DNA of 64,000 nucleotides from Rhizobium sp. BK313 (GCF_014193655.1 NZ_JACHZQ010000002.1:801827-865826); one strand, 5' to 3'; shown: positions 9,089-20,147, numbered from the stretch's first letter. Notes: generated by a model from the letters alone, not told the origin. Translations and numbers: made by a program.

Positions 9089-10230
9089 ATTCGCCGGCAC
9101 TCGCCCGCTATGAGGCCACGCTTGCCGGCCTTGCGCGCAAATCGCGGCTCCGCGCACTCTCTCCGCAGCAAGGGGTAGACTTCACCTCCAATGACTATCT
9201 GGGGCTCGCCAATGCACCCCGCCTGAAAGCGGCCATTGCCGCAGCGATCGAAAGCGGCGTGCCGGCCGGCGCGGGTGGTTCGCGGCTGCTGCGCGGCAAC
9301 CATGCCGAACATGAGGCTCTGGAAACGGAAGCGGCGGCCTTTTTCGGAAGCGAGAAAGCTCTCTATTTCGGTAGCGGGTTTTCAGCCAATGTAGCGCTCT
9401 TCTCATCCCTGCCGCAGCGCGGCGACCTGATCGTCCACGATGCGTTGATCCACGCGAGTGCCCATGACGGCATATCCGCCAGCAAGGCGCAATCGGTCTC
9501 CGTATCCCATAACCACGTCGAATCCTTTGATCGCGCGATCCGCGAGTGGCGACGGAATGGTGGCAAGGGTCACCCGTGGATTGCGGTGGAGAGCCTCTAC
9601 TCTATGGATGGAGACAAGGCGCCGGTTTTCGAGCTTGCAGACCTCGCCGACCGACATGACGGTTTTCTCGTCGTCGACGAAGCCCATGCCTCCGGCGTGC
9701 TCGGCCCCGGCGGCCGTGGCATCGCCTTTGGATTGGAAAATCGTGGCAATGTTCTGATGCTGCATACCTGCGGCAAGGCGCTTGGGGTGTCCGGCGCGCT
9801 TCTCGGCCTGCCGACGGTTCTCGCCGACTATCTGGTCAATCGCGCGCGCAATTTCATCTATTCGACTGCGCCGTCTCCGCTAATGGCGGCTGGCGTGCGG
9901 GAGGCATTGCGCATGATCGTCGACGCGCCCGAGCGGCGAACCGAGCTGGAGAAACTGAAGAATTTTGCGAGTGAACGCCTGCATTCCCTTTTGGGTGTCA
10001 GGCCCAGCGGTTCGCAGATCCTGCCGGTGATGATCGGCGACAATGCTCGCTCGCTCCGCATCGCAGACCGGATGCATGCCGAAGGTTTCGACGTGCGGGC
10101 AATTCGGCCGCCAACCGTGCCGGAAGGTACGGCGCGCCTGAGGATTTCCATCACGTTGAATGTCGACGAAGACCAGATCGCGGACATGATCCAGCGGCTG
10201 GCAGTCGCAATCGAGAAGGATAGGCCATGA
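9085..10230 (+). CDS. bioF: 8-amino-7-oxononanoate synthase
   Basis: This PLP enzyme joins pimeloyl thioester and L-alanine to give 8-amino-7-oxononanoate. The 381-residue sequence shows the alpha-oxoamine synthase pattern: TSNDYLGLA near residue 34, [11 protein letters not shown] at 62-72, VVDEAHASG with Asp198 and His201 for the cofactor, and HTCGKALG with the Schiff-base Lys231. The GTG start at 9085 overlaps the bioB stop by four bases, and bioD begins inside its own stop, so translation is probably coupled. Length and motifs are complete. Confidence 0.95.
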   Translation: MNSPALARYEATLAGLARKSRLRALSPQQGVDFTSNDYLGLANAPRLKAAIAAAIESGVPAGAGGSRLLRGNHAEHEALETEAAAFFGSEKALYFGSGFSANVALFSSLPQRGDLIVHDALIHASAHDGISASKAQSVSVSHNHVESFDRAIREWRRNGGKGHPWIAVESLYSMDGDKAPVFELADLADRHDGFLVVDEAHASGVLGPGGRGIAFGLENRGNVLMLHTCGKALGVSGALLGLPTVLADYLVNRARNFIYSTAPSPLMAAGVREALRMIVDAPERRTELEKLKNFASERLHSLLGVRPSGSQILPVMIGDNARSLRIADRMHAEGFDVRAIRPPTVPEGTARLRISITLNVDEDQIADMIQRLAVAIEKDRP

Positions 10231-10865
10231 TCCCCCGCTTCGTCGTCTCCGGGACCGATACCGGTATCGGCAAGACGGTGTTTTCCGCTGCACTTGCCGG
10301 CGCTTTGAACGCCTATTACTGGAAACCCGTGCAGTCCGGCCTGGATGACGAGACCGACAGCGAGGCTGTGGCGCGGCTCGGGGGCGTGTTGCCGGAGCGC
10401 ATAGTACCGGAGGCCTATCGCCTTTCGACACCCGCCTCGCCGCATCTTTCGGCCCGTCTCGACAGTGTCGCGATCGACCCAGGCCGGCTTGTCCTGCCAG
10501 ACATCGACGGTCCGCTGGTGATCGAAGGGGCAGGAGGGCTTCTGGTCCCGTTGACTGAAGAACTCCTGTTTGCAGACATTTTTGCCCGCTGGCGAATTCC
10601 GGTCGTCCTTTGCGCCAGGACCTCGCTCGGCACGATCAATCACACGCTGCTCTCGCTAGAAGCGTTGAAGCACCGCGGCATCCCGATATCAGGCATTGCA
10701 TTCATCGGTGACGAAAACCACGAGACGCAACGCATCATCGTGGACATGAGCGGTGTCCGTTCACTTGGCCGGCTGCCGCGACTTCCAGTCATCGACGCCG
10801 TCACGCTTTGTCAGGCATTCCGGGACCATTTCGATCTCGCTTCCTTCGCGGAGATGTCCGCATGA
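10227..10865 (+). CDS. bioD: Dethiobiotin synthetase
   Basis: This ATP-dependent carboxylase closes the ureido ring of dethiobiotin from 7,8-diaminononanoate and CO2. The P-loop GTDTGIGKT (residues 9-17) is at the N-terminus as usual. [16 protein letters not shown] and [13 protein letters not shown] are further family blocks for substrate and metal binding. At 212 residues it is near the usual length. It overlaps bioF at the start and bioA at the stop by ATGA junctions within the operon. Confidence 0.95.
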   Translation: MIPRFVVSGTDTGIGKTVFSAALAGALNAYYWKPVQSGLDDETDSEAVARLGGVLPERIVPEAYRLSTPASPHLSARLDSVAIDPGRLVLPDIDGPLVIEGAGGLLVPLTEELLFADIFARWRIPVVLCARTSLGTINHTLLSLEALKHRGIPISGIAFIGDENHETQRIIVDMSGVRSLGRLPRLPVIDAVTLCQAFRDHFDLASFAEMSA

Positions 10866-12130
10866 ACCGCTCGGCCATCTGGCATCCTTTCACCCAGCAC
10901 GCGCTGGAATCGCCGATGAAACGCATCGTCTCGACGGACGGCGCCTATCTGATCGATGAGGACGGTTATCGCATTCTCGATGCGATCTCGTCCTGGTGGG
11001 TGATCACCCATGGCCACCGGCATCCCGCGATCATGGAGGCGATCCGTGCTGCGACAGAGGCCTATGACCAGATCATCTTTGCCGAATTCTCGCATGAACC
11101 GGCCGAAAGGCTGGCTGAGGGGTTGGTCGAGATCGCGCCGGCTGGATTGAAGCACGTCTTCTATTCCGACAGCGGTTCAACTTCTGTCGAGGTGGCGCTC
11201 AAGATGGCGCTCGGCTATTTCCACAACAGGGGAGAACCGCGCGACCGCGTCGTCGTGATGGAGCATGGCTATCATGGCGACACGATCGGCACCATGTCGA
11301 CCGGGGAACGGGGTGTGTTTAATGCCGCCTATGAGCCGCTGCTGTTCGGCGTCGACCGGCTTCCGTTCCCGGGAGCAGGCGACGAGCAGCGGACGCTCGA
11401 CATGTTCGAATCCTTCTGCCGTTCGGGCCGCGTAGCTGCACTGGTGATCGAGCCGCTGGTTCTCGGCGCCGGCGGCATGAAGATCTACGATGCCGGCGTG
11501 CTTGCCCGGCTGAAAGAGATCGCCCAACGCCATGGCTGCCTGTTCATCGCCGATGAAGTGATGACCGGCTGGGGTCGGACGGGGACGATGTTTGCCTGTG
11601 AGCAGGCCAATGTCACGCCAGATATTCTTTGTACGTCCAAGGGCCTGACCGGCGGTGCCCTACCACTCGCGGCAACCCTCTGCACCAGCGACATCTTCGA
11701 CGCACACCTCTCGACAGATCGGCGCAAGACCTTCTTCCATTCGAGTTCATACACCGCCAATCCTATTGCGTGCGCTGCCGCCGTTGCCAATCTTAAAATC
11801 TGGCGTAGCGAGCCGGTCCTTGAGCGGATCGGAAATCTTGAAACGCTGCACCGGCAGAATCTCGAACGGTTTCAGGGCGACGAACGGTTTTCCAACATAC
11901 GTCAGACCGGGACGATCGCGGCACTCGATCTGATCGTGCCATCTGGCGGCTATCTCGCCGAGGCCGGTCCCCGCATGCGAAAACTGTTTCGCGAACGCGG
12001 GTTGCTCATTCGTCCGCTCGGCAACGTTGTCTATCTGATGCCACCCTATTGCGTGAATGCGGATGAGCTTGGCCACGCCTATGATGCGATCGACGAGGTA
12101 GCCTCGATCGTTCTGGGGAGTGCGCGCTGA
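10862..12130 (+). CDS. bioA: Adenosylmethionine-8-amino-7-oxononanoate aminotransferase
   Basis: This class III PLP aminotransferase converts 8-amino-7-oxononanoate to 7,8-diaminononanoate, typically with SAM as amino donor. The 422 residues include IWHPFTQH at the start and [13 protein letters not shown], both BioA signatures, [14 protein letters not shown] with Asp231 for the pyridine nitrogen, and [10 protein letters not shown] with the PLP-binding Lys260. ATG 10862 is chosen because it overlaps the bioD stop (ATGA) and opens directly on the conserved N-terminus; an upstream extension to 10808 would overlap bioD by 58 bases. bioZ follows with a TGATG junction. Confidence 0.95.
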   Translation: MNRSAIWHPFTQHALESPMKRIVSTDGAYLIDEDGYRILDAISSWWVITHGHRHPAIMEAIRAATEAYDQIIFAEFSHEPAERLAEGLVEIAPAGLKHVFYSDSGSTSVEVALKMALGYFHNRGEPRDRVVVMEHGYHGDTIGTMSTGERGVFNAAYEPLLFGVDRLPFPGAGDEQRTLDMFESFCRSGRVAALVIEPLVLGAGGMKIYDAGVLARLKEIAQRHGCLFIADEVMTGWGRTGTMFACEQANVTPDILCTSKGLTGGALPLAATLCTSDIFDAHLSTDRRKTFFHSSSYTANPIACAAAVANLKIWRSEPVLERIGNLETLHRQNLERFQGDERFSNIRQTGTIAALDLIVPSGGYLAEAGPRMRKLFRERGLLIRPLGNVVYLMPPYCVNADELGHAYDAIDEVASIVLGSAR

Positions 12131-13116
12131 TGTTAGGCGGCTCCTCCCGCATAGCCGGTTTCGGGCATGCTGTTCCGGCGCGACGTATCGACAATGCGGA
12201 GATCGAGGCGCGCCTCGGTCTCGAAACAGGCTGGATCGAACGCCGGACCGGCATCCGGTCGCGCCATTGGGCCGAAGATGGCGAGACGCTGAGCGGCCTT
12301 GCCGCCGCGGCCGGGAAAATGGCCCTCGAAGATGCTGAGATTGCCCGCGACGAGATTGCCCTGACGTTGCTTGCGACCTCGACACCGGATCATCTCCTGC
12401 CGCCCTCGGCGCCGCTCGTCGCTCATCGGCTGGGCCTCGAAAAATCCGGTGCGATCGATCTCGCCGGCGCCTGCTCGGGCTTTCTCTACGCACTCACCCT
12501 CGCCGATGGCTTCGTTCGCACCCATGGCCGCGCCGTCCTGGTGGTGGCCGCCAATATCCTCAGCCGCCGCATCAATCTCGCCGAACGGGCGAGTGCGGTG
12601 CTCTTCGCCGATGCGGCGGGCGCCGTCGTGCTCGTGCCGGATCGGGATCGCCAGCGCGGTCTTCTCTCCGCCGATCTCACTTCGGATGGAGGTGGCTATG
12701 ATCTGATCCACATACCGGCTGGCGGTAGCAACCGGCCCTTTTCCACGGGAATTGGAGCGGAGGAGTTTCTGATGACCATGCGGGACGGCCGCGAAGTCTT
12801 CTCCCGCGCTGTCGCTTTGATGACCGGAGCCTCTGCGCGGGCGCTTGATCAGGCGGGGATCGCCTCGGCGGACATCGACCGCTTTATTCCCCATCAGGCC
12901 AATGCGCGCATGTTCGATGCGGTATCCGGCAATCTCGATATCGATCCGGCGAGGGTCGTCCGCACAATCGAAACCTTCGGGAATTCCTCCGCTGCCACCA
13001 TCCCGCTGTCGCTCTCGGTTGCGAATGGCGCCAAGCGTTTCGCTAAGGGCGAGACGCTGCTGTTGACGGCAGCCGGGGCTGGCCTGACGGGCGGGGCGGT
13101 CGTTTTTCGGATGTAG
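12130..13116 (+). CDS. bioZ: BioZ, FabH-like ketoacyl-ACP synthase of pimeloyl-ACP formation
   Basis: The 328-residue protein is a KAS III homologue with the full triad: Cys115 in [13 protein letters not shown], His255 in [10 protein letters not shown], and Asn285 in [11 protein letters not shown]. As the last gene of bioBFDAZ it fits BioZ, reported in Agrobacterium and Brucella relatives to condense glutaryl-CoA with malonyl-ACP as the entry to pimeloyl-ACP, replacing BioC-BioH. Its ATG overlaps the bioA stop (TGATG). It could be mistaken for a general fabH by sequence alone; the operon position makes BioZ the better call. Confidence 0.92.
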   Translation: MLGGSSRIAGFGHAVPARRIDNAEIEARLGLETGWIERRTGIRSRHWAEDGETLSGLAAAAGKMALEDAEIARDEIALTLLATSTPDHLLPPSAPLVAHRLGLEKSGAIDLAGACSGFLYALTLADGFVRTHGRAVLVVAANILSRRINLAERASAVLFADAAGAVVLVPDRDRQRGLLSADLTSDGGGYDLIHIPAGGSNRPFSTGIGAEEFLMTMRDGREVFSRAVALMTGASARALDQAGIASADIDRFIPHQANARMFDAVSGNLDIDPARVVRTIETFGNSSAATIPLSLSVANGAKRFAKGETLLLTAAGAGLTGGAVVFRM

Positions 13117-13415
13117 TCACAACCGTGCCCCGGCGGTCCAGCGTGTAGTGCTTGGCAATCGCCCTTTCATCATCCGGGATGGTTATCGCCTGTTGCCACC
13201 ATGTCTCGCTCAATAATGCTCTTTGCGCCATTCTCTGATCTGCCGGTTTATTTCGGCCAGCGCAGTTCGAAGTACGCTCTTGGTCAAACCTCCGTGAACC
13301 TGTTGTTTTATGCCCCGACAACAGGTGACATACGACTAATCTGGACCATGCAATCAGAGGGCATAATGAAGCTCCGATCACTTTTGTCACCTTTCAATGC
13401 GGTGGACGCTCGACC
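13117..13415. other. Intergenic stretch between bioZ and the S41 peptidase gene
   Basis: This 299-base gap has no convincing gene. It contains ATG 13366 with a purine-rich AGAGGG upstream that opens a 20-codon frame starting MKLRSLLS and ending at a TAG at 13426-13428. That frame overlaps the next gene's TTG start in a different phase. No clear terminator for the bio operon is visible. Confidence 0.4.
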
Positions 13416-14681
13416 TTGTCACCCTTAGCACCAACGGCCATAGGAGGCGTTGAGGCCACCCATGCGGCCCAGTTTCGTGATCCGGATGTCGCAGATCGTG
13501 CCTATATCGCTGCGATGGTCTACCACGTGGTCAAGCGCTACTTTGCCCATGCGGAAGCCCTGCCCGCCGGTTATGATTTCGAGGCCCGTTACCGTGCCTA
13601 TCTCGCCGAGGCTATAGCAGCCCCCGACCGGAAGGATTTTTCCCTGGCAACAATGCGATTGTTCGCAAGCCTGCGGAATGGCCATACGTCCTTCAATGAC
13701 GAAGAATTGCGGCAACAGGCAGGAACAATTCCGTTCACGATAATGCGGATCGATGGTCGCTGGACCGTCGTGCGGTCGAGAATGCCTGAGTTGCATCCCA
13801 GCGACGTGGTGACCATGATTGACGACAAACCCGCCGATGATTGGCTTGAGCCCATCCGCGAACATATCGGTCCATCCAGCCAAACGGCGCTCGATCGGGC
13901 AACCTGGCTTCGTCCCTTTCTGTTTCCAAGGCACTTCACGATTGGTACGGATGACGGCCGGCAAGTGCCAGTCGATTTGAACGCGTCATATAGCGGGCCG
14001 GAACGAGGTTTCACGCTTGCAAAGGAGGTCGAAACCGTCCGGCGTCCAGATGGATTGGTCGTGATCCGCATCCCAAGCTTTGCAGATCCGAAATATGAGC
14101 AAGCTGCGATCGCGGCCATTCAAGCTGCGGGAGACGCGCGTGCCATCCTTCTCGATCTGCGCGACAACACCGGAGGCAGCTCGCCGGGCAAGCTACTTTC
14201 CGCTATTATGACGACACCCTATCAGGGCACGTTGGTCGCCACTCCTATGACAATCGCGATGAACGATGCTTCCAACTCCTTCAACGGCGGCATTTCGGCT
14301 CTGCCAACCACGATGATGCGCTACGGTCCGGATAGAGCAGACCAGTTGCCAGACGCCTGGAAGGGAAAGATAGCGCTGCTCGTTGATGGGGGCTGCGCTT
14401 CGGCATGCGAGGACTTCGTTTTGCGCTTCAAGGACGGCAACCGGGGCCTCGTGCTCGGCGAGCCTACGTTTGGATCGACCGGGCAGCCATACTTTGTGCA
14501 ATTCCCCGAATTCGGAATGTCGTTCAGAGTGTCGACAAAGCGCGAGTATTTTCCCGATGGGGGTCAATTCGAAGGAGTCGGTATACAGCCCGACAAGTCT
14601 ATCCCTATTTCGCGGGAGGAATTGAGGAGTGGCATCGACACTCAGCTCGAACTTGCGGCTAAAGCTGTCCTGACCCCGTAG
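13416..14681 (+). CDS. S41-type (C-terminal processing) peptidase
   Basis: The 421-residue product has an N-terminal helical region, then an S41 catalytic fold: ILLDLRDNTGGSSPGK (residues 244-259), VDGGCASACEDF with the likely nucleophile Ser329, and GEPTFGSTGQP (348-358), the typical strand after the active site. Such enzymes cleave C-terminal tails of periplasmic or secreted proteins. The only in-frame start is TTG 13416 without a ribosome site, and no signal peptide is visible in this frame. A well-placed ATG at 13366 in another phase encodes MKLRSLLS, so the true N-terminus may have been lost by frameshift. Family call good, start poor. Confidence 0.7.
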   Translation: MSPLAPTAIGGVEATHAAQFRDPDVADRAYIAAMVYHVVKRYFAHAEALPAGYDFEARYRAYLAEAIAAPDRKDFSLATMRLFASLRNGHTSFNDEELRQQAGTIPFTIMRIDGRWTVVRSRMPELHPSDVVTMIDDKPADDWLEPIREHIGPSSQTALDRATWLRPFLFPRHFTIGTDDGRQVPVDLNASYSGPERGFTLAKEVETVRRPDGLVVIRIPSFADPKYEQAAIAAIQAAGDARAILLDLRDNTGGSSPGKLLSAIMTTPYQGTLVATPMTIAMNDASNSFNGGISALPTTMMRYGPDRADQLPDAWKGKIALLVDGGCASACEDFVLRFKDGNRGLVLGEPTFGSTGQPYFVQFPEFGMSFRVSTKREYFPDGGQFEGVGIQPDKSIPISREELRSGIDTQLELAAKAVLTP

Positions 14682-14880
14682 TTTTGAAGATCAGAAAACA
14701 AACTGAAAACACCTGCCTACAAGCCGACGTTTGGCGGTTCCACAGGTTTGTCCGCAAATCTTGCCATTCGCTGCCACCAAATCTGCCCCACTTACGTCGA
14801 GGACTACGGGATTGACATTGCGCGATCATCCACTCGCGTTCCTGCGCCGGGTACCCGGCAATGGCTTCAAAAGGGAAGCT

Positions 14881-16176
14881 CTATGCGAGGAACATATCCT
14901 TGCGAAGTATGGCATGGACACCGACATTTCCGTCGACCACCTGGCTGACTCCGAAGTCGACACCGACGGACATCAGAGAAATTGCTTCATCCTCGCTCAG
15001 GTTCTTCGTCACCATCAGGAAGCGCCGCATCTTGTGGAACGCGTCGCGCATGGCGCTGTCGAGCGTGGACTGCGTGAAGACCTGGCCTCTTTTTTCGACA
15101 TCAAGCTCCGCGAGATAATTGGGATAGCTGAAGCCGTGCACGACCCATTCGTTCGCCGTTTCGAGCAACGGATAGTCGAGGCCTTCAAGCGGCGTGCCTG
15201 CCAGCCGGTCGCGCTTGTGCAGGATGAACTGGAAGGTGCCGGTTAACGAGCATTCGATCGCCGTACCGCAGAGTTCGGCGTCGCCTTGGGATGCGTGCGA
15301 GTCGCCGACAGAAAAAAGCGCACCCTCGACCGAGACGGGAAGGTAGACGGTACCGCCCTTGCCGATGCGCCAATTGTCAATATTGCCGCCGAAATAGCCG
15401 GGCGGAATCGAGTTCACCATATCAGCTTCTTTCGGGGCGACGGCAATCACACCGAAATGCGGGCGGATCGGCACTCGCACACCCTTTAAGATCTCGAAGT
15501 TCTTTTCGATTGTCGAATGATCGACTGGTACACCGGGATAGTCGATGGTGGGATGAGATTTGCCGAAGGGATCGGTTTGCGGCACCCAGCGGTAATTATA
15601 GACCGCCTCGGCCCAATTGCGCGCGCCGGTCGAATCCACTTCGTAGATAGTAATCACCTCGCGTGGCTTTGGCTCGGTCAAGAGATCGTTGTAGTGATAA
15701 CCCCAGTTGGCTGCAGCGTTGCTGCCGAAAGTCTTGCCGGTATATTTCGGCAGACCGGCCGGACGCGGACGGACATCAAGGATGCGGACTTCGAGAACAT
15801 CTCCAGGCTCAGCGTCGCGAATGAACACCGGGCCCGTGCATATGTGCACGCCAAGCCCCTCGCCATCCTCGCCATCGCCCGCGCCGCGTCGGATGACGGC
15901 TTTTCCCTCCCTGGTCCAATGGAAGACGCTTTCCGCTCCGGGATCGCCCTCGATCATCCGTTCGGCGTCGTCATTGGCATGATGCGTCAGGACTTCAATC
16001 GTCGCATAATCGCCCGAGTCGATTTCGATCTTCGGGACAATATTCTTGCTGAAGTAACCCCAGTGCACGGTATCGGCGTTTGCCGGCAGAAACGCATGCC
16101 GGCCTTTGACCGTCGCACCATCTCCGGAAACGGCTTCACATATCAGGTTTGGGTTGCTGTCGTGATCCATACACAT
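14881..16176 (-). CDS. Acetamidase/formamidase family amidohydrolase
   Basis: The 431-residue protein belongs to the FmdA/AmdA family, which hydrolyses short amides to acid and ammonia. Typical blocks are HWGYFSKNIVPKIEIDSGD near the N-terminus, GPVFIRDAEPGDVLEVRI, RPHFGVIAVAP, PPGYFGGNIDNWRIGKGG, and SVGDSHASQGDAELCGTAIE, which holds acidic residues and a cysteine conserved in the family. Start 16176 follows an AGGGAAG site and lies 22 bases after the transporter gene stop, so it is probably last in an operon with the ABC transporter upstream. The substrate is not determinable; a longer amide imported by that transporter is likely. Confidence 0.85.
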   Translation of the reverse strand: MCMDHDSNPNLICEAVSGDGATVKGRHAFLPANADTVHWGYFSKNIVPKIEIDSGDYATIEVLTHHANDDAERMIEGDPGAESVFHWTREGKAVIRRGAGDGEDGEGLGVHICTGPVFIRDAEPGDVLEVRILDVRPRPAGLPKYTGKTFGSNAAANWGYHYNDLLTEPKPREVITIYEVDSTGARNWAEAVYNYRWVPQTDPFGKSHPTIDYPGVPVDHSTIEKNFEILKGVRVPIRPHFGVIAVAPKEADMVNSIPPGYFGGNIDNWRIGKGGTVYLPVSVEGALFSVGDSHASQGDAELCGTAIECSLTGTFQFILHKRDRLAGTPLEGLDYPLLETANEWVVHGFSYPNYLAELDVEKRGQVFTQSTLDSAMRDAFHKMRRFLMVTKNLSEDEAISLMSVGVDFGVSQVVDGNVGVHAILRKDMFLA

Positions 16177-16198
16177 GCATTCTTCCCTGTCTTGTCCG

Positions 16199-17821
16199 TT
16201 AGGCCGATACGACTTCTGCTTCCTCGGTCTTTTCCTCGACAAGGCGAAGGAAACGACGCGTGCGTTCGTGCCTTGGATTGCCGATCACCTCAGAGGGCTT
16301 GCCTTGTTCGACGATGCCGCCCTCGTCCATGAAGATGACGCGATCGGCGACGTCGCGGGCAAAACCGATCTCATGGGTGACGACGATCATCGTCATGCCG
16401 AGGTCGGCGAGTTGACGAAGCACGGCGAGCACCTCGCCGACGAGTTCGGGATCGAGCGCTGAAGTCGGCTCATCGAACAACATCAGCCGTGGCGATATGG
16501 CAAGCGCCCTCGCAATGCCGACGCGTTGTTGCTGGCCGCCCGAAAGGCGATGGGGCAGGTGGTCGGTGTGGTTGCTGAGGCCGACCATCGTCAGCAGCCG
16601 CATCGCTGTTTCGCGCGCCTTCGCTGCGTCCTCGCGATGAACACGGGTCGGCGCCTCTATCACATTTTCCAGAGCCGTGAGGTGATCGAATAAATTGAAA
16701 TGCTGGAACACCATGCCGATGCGGGCTTTGGCGCGGGCGGAAGCAAGATCGCCCGTCGGCCGAAAGGCGCCGTTCACGCGCTCGTAGCCGATATGTTTGC
16801 CGCCGACGAGGATTTCTCCCTGGTCGATCGATTCCAGGTGATTGACCATGCGCAACAACGTGCTTTTACCGGAGCCGCTGGGTCCCATGATGACGACGAC
16901 TTCGCCGCGATTGACGGTGAAATCGACGCCCTTCAGAACCTCACGGTCGCCATAGGATTTCCAGAGATTGCGACCGATCACAAAGGGACCGCTGTCCGTG
17001 TCGCCATTGCCGGCGCCACTCGTAAGGCTCTGCAGCCATTCGCGATCGAGCACGACGGCACCGGATTTCACCGGTTTGCCGATCGCGGCAGCCGGGGGCG
17101 GTGTAGCCGCGCGACCGAAATTGAAACCGAACAGCCTGTTGCCGTCGGCCGGCTTGCGCTCCAGCTCGAAATTGAAGCGGCGTTCCAGCAGGATCTGTAT
17201 GCCCGCAATCGCGCTGGTCATCACCAGGTAGATAATACCGGCCGCGGCAAAGACGGTGAAGAACTTGAAGTTCTGGCCGACGATCTGTTGCGAGCGGAAC
17301 GTCAATTCGTTGACGAAGATCACAGAGGCGATCGAGGTGCCCTTGATCATCGAAATCGTATCGTTCGCCATTCCAGGCAGGATAGCGCGCATGGCCTGCG
17401 GCAGGATGATGCGACGCAACGTCAGGAGCGGTGGCATGCCGAAGGCGGATGCGGCGATGGACTGGTTGCGATTGACCGAAAGAATGCCCCCGCGGATGAT
17501 TTCGGCGCTGAAAGCAGCCTCGTTAAGCGCAAAGCCGACGACGGCGGTCGTAAAAGTATCGAGTTTGATTCCGATGATTGGCAGGGCATCATAGAGGAAG
17601 ACCAGCTGCAAGAGCTGGGGCGTGCCACGGACGAACCAGATATAGAACCAGGCGATCCATCGCACCGGAGCGACGCGCGACAGCCGCATCAATGCCAGTC
17701 CGAGGCCGAGGATGATGCCGCCGACCATGGCAACCGCGGCGATCTCGATGGCGGTGACCGCGCCCTGCAGCAGGAACGGCTCGACCACATAGCCGGCAAG
17801 CTCTTTCAAAACACTAGGCAT
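16199..17821 (-). CDS. Fused permease/ATPase of a polar amino-acid type ABC transporter
   Basis: The 540-residue chain combines two normally separate subunits. Residues 1-220 are a HisM/GlnP-type permease with about five helices and the coupling loop [20 protein letters not shown]. Residues 221-280 are a proline/alanine linker. Residues 281-535 are a GlnQ-type ATPase with Walker [10 protein letters not shown] (313-321), signature LSGGQ (426-430), Walker B LMLFDEP (447-453) and the switch His in VVTHE. It would form a homodimeric importer working with the binding protein at 17908. ATG 17821 has a GAGAGGAAG site. The fusion is genuine, with no frameshift visible. Confidence 0.9.
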   Translation of the reverse strand: MPSVLKELAGYVVEPFLLQGAVTAIEIAAVAMVGGIILGLGLALMRLSRVAPVRWIAWFYIWFVRGTPQLLQLVFLYDALPIIGIKLDTFTTAVVGFALNEAAFSAEIIRGGILSVNRNQSIAASAFGMPPLLTLRRIILPQAMRAILPGMANDTISMIKGTSIASVIFVNELTFRSQQIVGQNFKFFTVFAAAGIIYLVMTSAIAGIQILLERRFNFELERKPADGNRLFGFNFGRAATPPPAAAIGKPVKSGAVVLDREWLQSLTSGAGNGDTDSGPFVIGRNLWKSYGDREVLKGVDFTVNRGEVVVIMGPSGSGKSTLLRMVNHLESIDQGEILVGGKHIGYERVNGAFRPTGDLASARAKARIGMVFQHFNLFDHLTALENVIEAPTRVHREDAAKARETAMRLLTMVGLSNHTDHLPHRLSGGQQQRVGIARALAISPRLMLFDEPTSALDPELVGEVLAVLRQLADLGMTMIVVTHEIGFARDVADRVIFMDEGGIVEQGKPSEVIGNPRHERTRRFLRLVEEKTEEAEVVSA

Positions 17822-17907
17822 CTGGCTCTTCCTCTCCGTGGAAATCCGCAAGGCGGGAGGGGGCGGCCCCGCCTTGCGGACGCTACAGCCGAAATCCTCC
17901 CCGGCGC

Positions 17908-18786
17908 CTATTGCGTCAGGATCTCGGTCGGCAGTGCCTGCTTGTGATCGAAATTGTATTTCTTGTAGATCGCTTCTTCGGTGCCGTTGGCCTGAAGGAT
18001 CTTCAAGGCATCGAATATGGCCTGGCTGAGTTCCTTGTTATTCTTGGCGACACCAACGCCGACCTTGTAGTCGGTGAGGATCGAGAAAGCCAAATCGAAG
18101 GAATCGGGGTCCGCGGCGATGAAGCTGTTGACGAGACCGAGGTCGATCATCAGAAGATCGGCGCGATCATTCTTGACGAGGCGCGAACCGGCAGGGATAT
18201 CCGGGAAGGTGACGATTTCGATCGCCGCCTTGCCGGCCGCGACACATTTTGCCGAGAGATCGCGGAAGACGGCCTCTTCGGTGCTGCCAAGGCCCGCGGT
18301 CGCACGAATCCCGCAGACATCGTCGAGCGACTTGATCTTTTTCGGGTTGTTTTTCTGGACGAGCCCACCGGTGGCCGCCCGGAGATAGATAACGAAATCC
18401 GCCTCCTTCGCGCGCTCGGGCGTATAATAAAGCGTATCCCACATAACATCGGCCTGACCGGCAATGACGGCCGGCAGCAGGCCGGACCAGGCGCCAATCA
18501 TGAAATCGACCGGCACGCCAATGCAATCAAAGGCCGCGTGAGCCATATCGTTGTCGAGCCCGATCAATTTGTTGAAATCGTTCGGATCGCGCATGCTATA
18601 AGGCGGCGTCGCACCGTCGGTCGCGATCTTGATCGTTTTGCCGACGAGGCTCGGATATTTCGTCGCGAGCTGTTCGGGATGACATTTTGCCTCTTGAGCC
18701 ATCGCCGCATGCGTGCCGAAAGCGACGGTAAGCGTCAGCGTACATATGTAGATAATTCGCTTCAAACCTTGGAAGACTCTCATCAT
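17908..18786 (-). CDS. Periplasmic amino-acid type solute-binding protein
   Basis: The 292-residue protein starts with a signal peptide ([22 protein letters not shown]) and has the family 3 binding-protein fold: [33 protein letters not shown], a [14 protein letters not shown] strand, and [21 protein letters not shown] near the end. It should deliver a polar amino acid or amide to the fused permease-ATPase encoded 86 bases downstream. Start 18786 is set by an AGGA element; a second ATG follows immediately. Ligand unknown. Confidence 0.87.
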   Translation of the reverse strand: MMRVFQGLKRIIYICTLTLTVAFGTHAAMAQEAKCHPEQLATKYPSLVGKTIKIATDGATPPYSMRDPNDFNKLIGLDNDMAHAAFDCIGVPVDFMIGAWSGLLPAVIAGQADVMWDTLYYTPERAKEADFVIYLRAATGGLVQKNNPKKIKSLDDVCGIRATAGLGSTEEAVFRDLSAKCVAAGKAAIEIVTFPDIPAGSRLVKNDRADLLMIDLGLVNSFIAADPDSFDLAFSILTDYKVGVGVAKNNKELSQAIFDALKILQANGTEEAIYKKYNFDHKQALPTEILTQ

Positions 18787-18850
18787 TCGACATCCTGGTT
18801 GCGGGTTTCGATGGGAATGCACTTCACGTCAGGCATTTGGCATTGAGGTC

Positions 18851-19783
18851 TCAGGGCTTATGATGCCGATGCCAATGTTCGGCGACATCGCGCCCGGTGC
18901 AGAACCAGACGCGGTCGTGTTTCTTCACATGCTCGAGGAACTTGATCAGACCGACCGCCTTTCCTGGGCGACCCAATAGCCGGTCGTGTATGCCTATGCT
19001 CATCAGCTTTGGATTGTCTGCGCCCTCGGCGTACATCAGATCGAACGTATCGATCATGTATCGCGCGAAATCGTCGGCGCTGCCAAAGCCAGTGTTGCGG
19101 TCAAAACGGTTGTCGTTGGTTTCCAGCGAATAGGGCACAATCAAGTGCTGCTTGCCGTCAACCTCCACCCAATAGGGCAGTTCATCGTTGAGGGCGTCAC
19201 GATCGTAGAGAAAGGTGCCGGCTTCCACGAGCAGCTTGCGTGTATTGGCGCTCGGTCTGCCGTTGAACCAGCCGGCGGGTGCGCTGCCGGTGATCTTTTT
19301 GATACCCTCGATGGCGAGGCGCACATGCTCGCGCTCTTCGTATTCGCTCATATTGTGATAATCGATCCAGCGATAGCCGTGGCTAACGATCTCATGCCCA
19401 TCCGCGAGAAATGCTTGAACAGCCTCGGGGCATTTCTCAAGCGCGCGTACGACGCCGAGAATGCTGATGCGGATATCGAACTGTTTGAAAATTCGAAGTA
19501 AACGCCAGACGCCGACGCGTGGACCATATTCGAACACGGTTTCGACGATCGGGCTGCGCACGCCGTAATAGGCAGGAAAGCCGATGTCGGTAAGCATATC
19601 CTCGGACTGGTTGTCACCTTCGAGCAACGACCGTTCGCCGCCAGCCTCGAAATTCAGGTTGAAATTGATGGCGATGCGGGCCTCTCCGGGCCAATGTGGG
19701 TGTGGCGGATTGGGACCGTACCCGTAATAGTCGCGCGATGATCCGAGATCGCGCACCTGTCCTGCCGTGCTGCTGCCCGCCAT
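18851..19783 (-). CDS. Polysaccharide deacetylase family protein, allantoinase (PuuE)-like
   Basis: The 310-residue protein has the NodB-homology fold in the variant seen in PuuE-type allantoinases and related amidohydrolases: YGYGPNPPHPHWPGEARIA at the start, INFNLNFEAGGERS, HEIVSHGYRWIDYHNMSE, APAGWFNGRPSANTRKLL and MSIGIHDRLLGRPG. There is no signal peptide, so it acts in the cytoplasm on a C-N bond of a small molecule rather than on chitin. Start 19783 has a GGGAGTGAG site. It is the first gene of the minus-strand set with the binding protein, transporter and amidase, suggesting a shared ureide, amide or N-acyl compound. The exact substrate is unknown. Confidence 0.8.
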   Translation of the reverse strand: MAGSSTAGQVRDLGSSRDYYGYGPNPPHPHWPGEARIAINFNLNFEAGGERSLLEGDNQSEDMLTDIGFPAYYGVRSPIVETVFEYGPRVGVWRLLRIFKQFDIRISILGVVRALEKCPEAVQAFLADGHEIVSHGYRWIDYHNMSEYEEREHVRLAIEGIKKITGSAPAGWFNGRPSANTRKLLVEAGTFLYDRDALNDELPYWVEVDGKQHLIVPYSLETNDNRFDRNTGFGSADDFARYMIDTFDLMYAEGADNPKLMSIGIHDRLLGRPGKAVGLIKFLEHVKKHDRVWFCTGRDVAEHWHRHHKP

Positions 19784-20147
19784 AAACTCACTCCCATGTA
19801 TTGCTGTACCGTACGCTCGGCGCGGCTCACCAATCAGGTTGCCCAGTTTTTGGTCACGCCGATCCTATGCGCAGAAAGCTAGCAGTGGGTTTCAAGAATT
19901 GCAAACCATTTGTGAATTGGTATCAGACATGGTTCAATGCCAATTTGTGGGCGATCCGCCCAAATAATCGGCACCAGATCTTCTCGAATCGATTTAATTC
20001 CATCATGAATCGTGGAGAAAATGCATAATTGGGCCGAAAAGGCGCTCAACATTGATGAAAGGTGCGGCAAAATATTTTCGGAAAAAGAAGCCAGGTAAGT
20101 CCGCACTTAAGAAAATAGGGCTGGAAGTACCCAAGTTCATCGTAGAT
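19784..20147. other. Divergent regulatory region, deacetylase operon and GntR gene
   Basis: This AT-richer stretch holds no gene. It must contain the minus-strand promoter for the deacetylase-transporter-amidase operon. Around 19916-19935, TTGGTATCA followed by TGGTTCAA weakly resembles the palindrome at 20148-20176, so it may be a second regulator site; that is inference. Confidence 0.45.

Noticed and set aside
8057..9157. A 366-codon antisense open frame across bioB
   Set aside because: It is fully overlapped by a textbook bioB with intact motifs. The antisense product has no family features.
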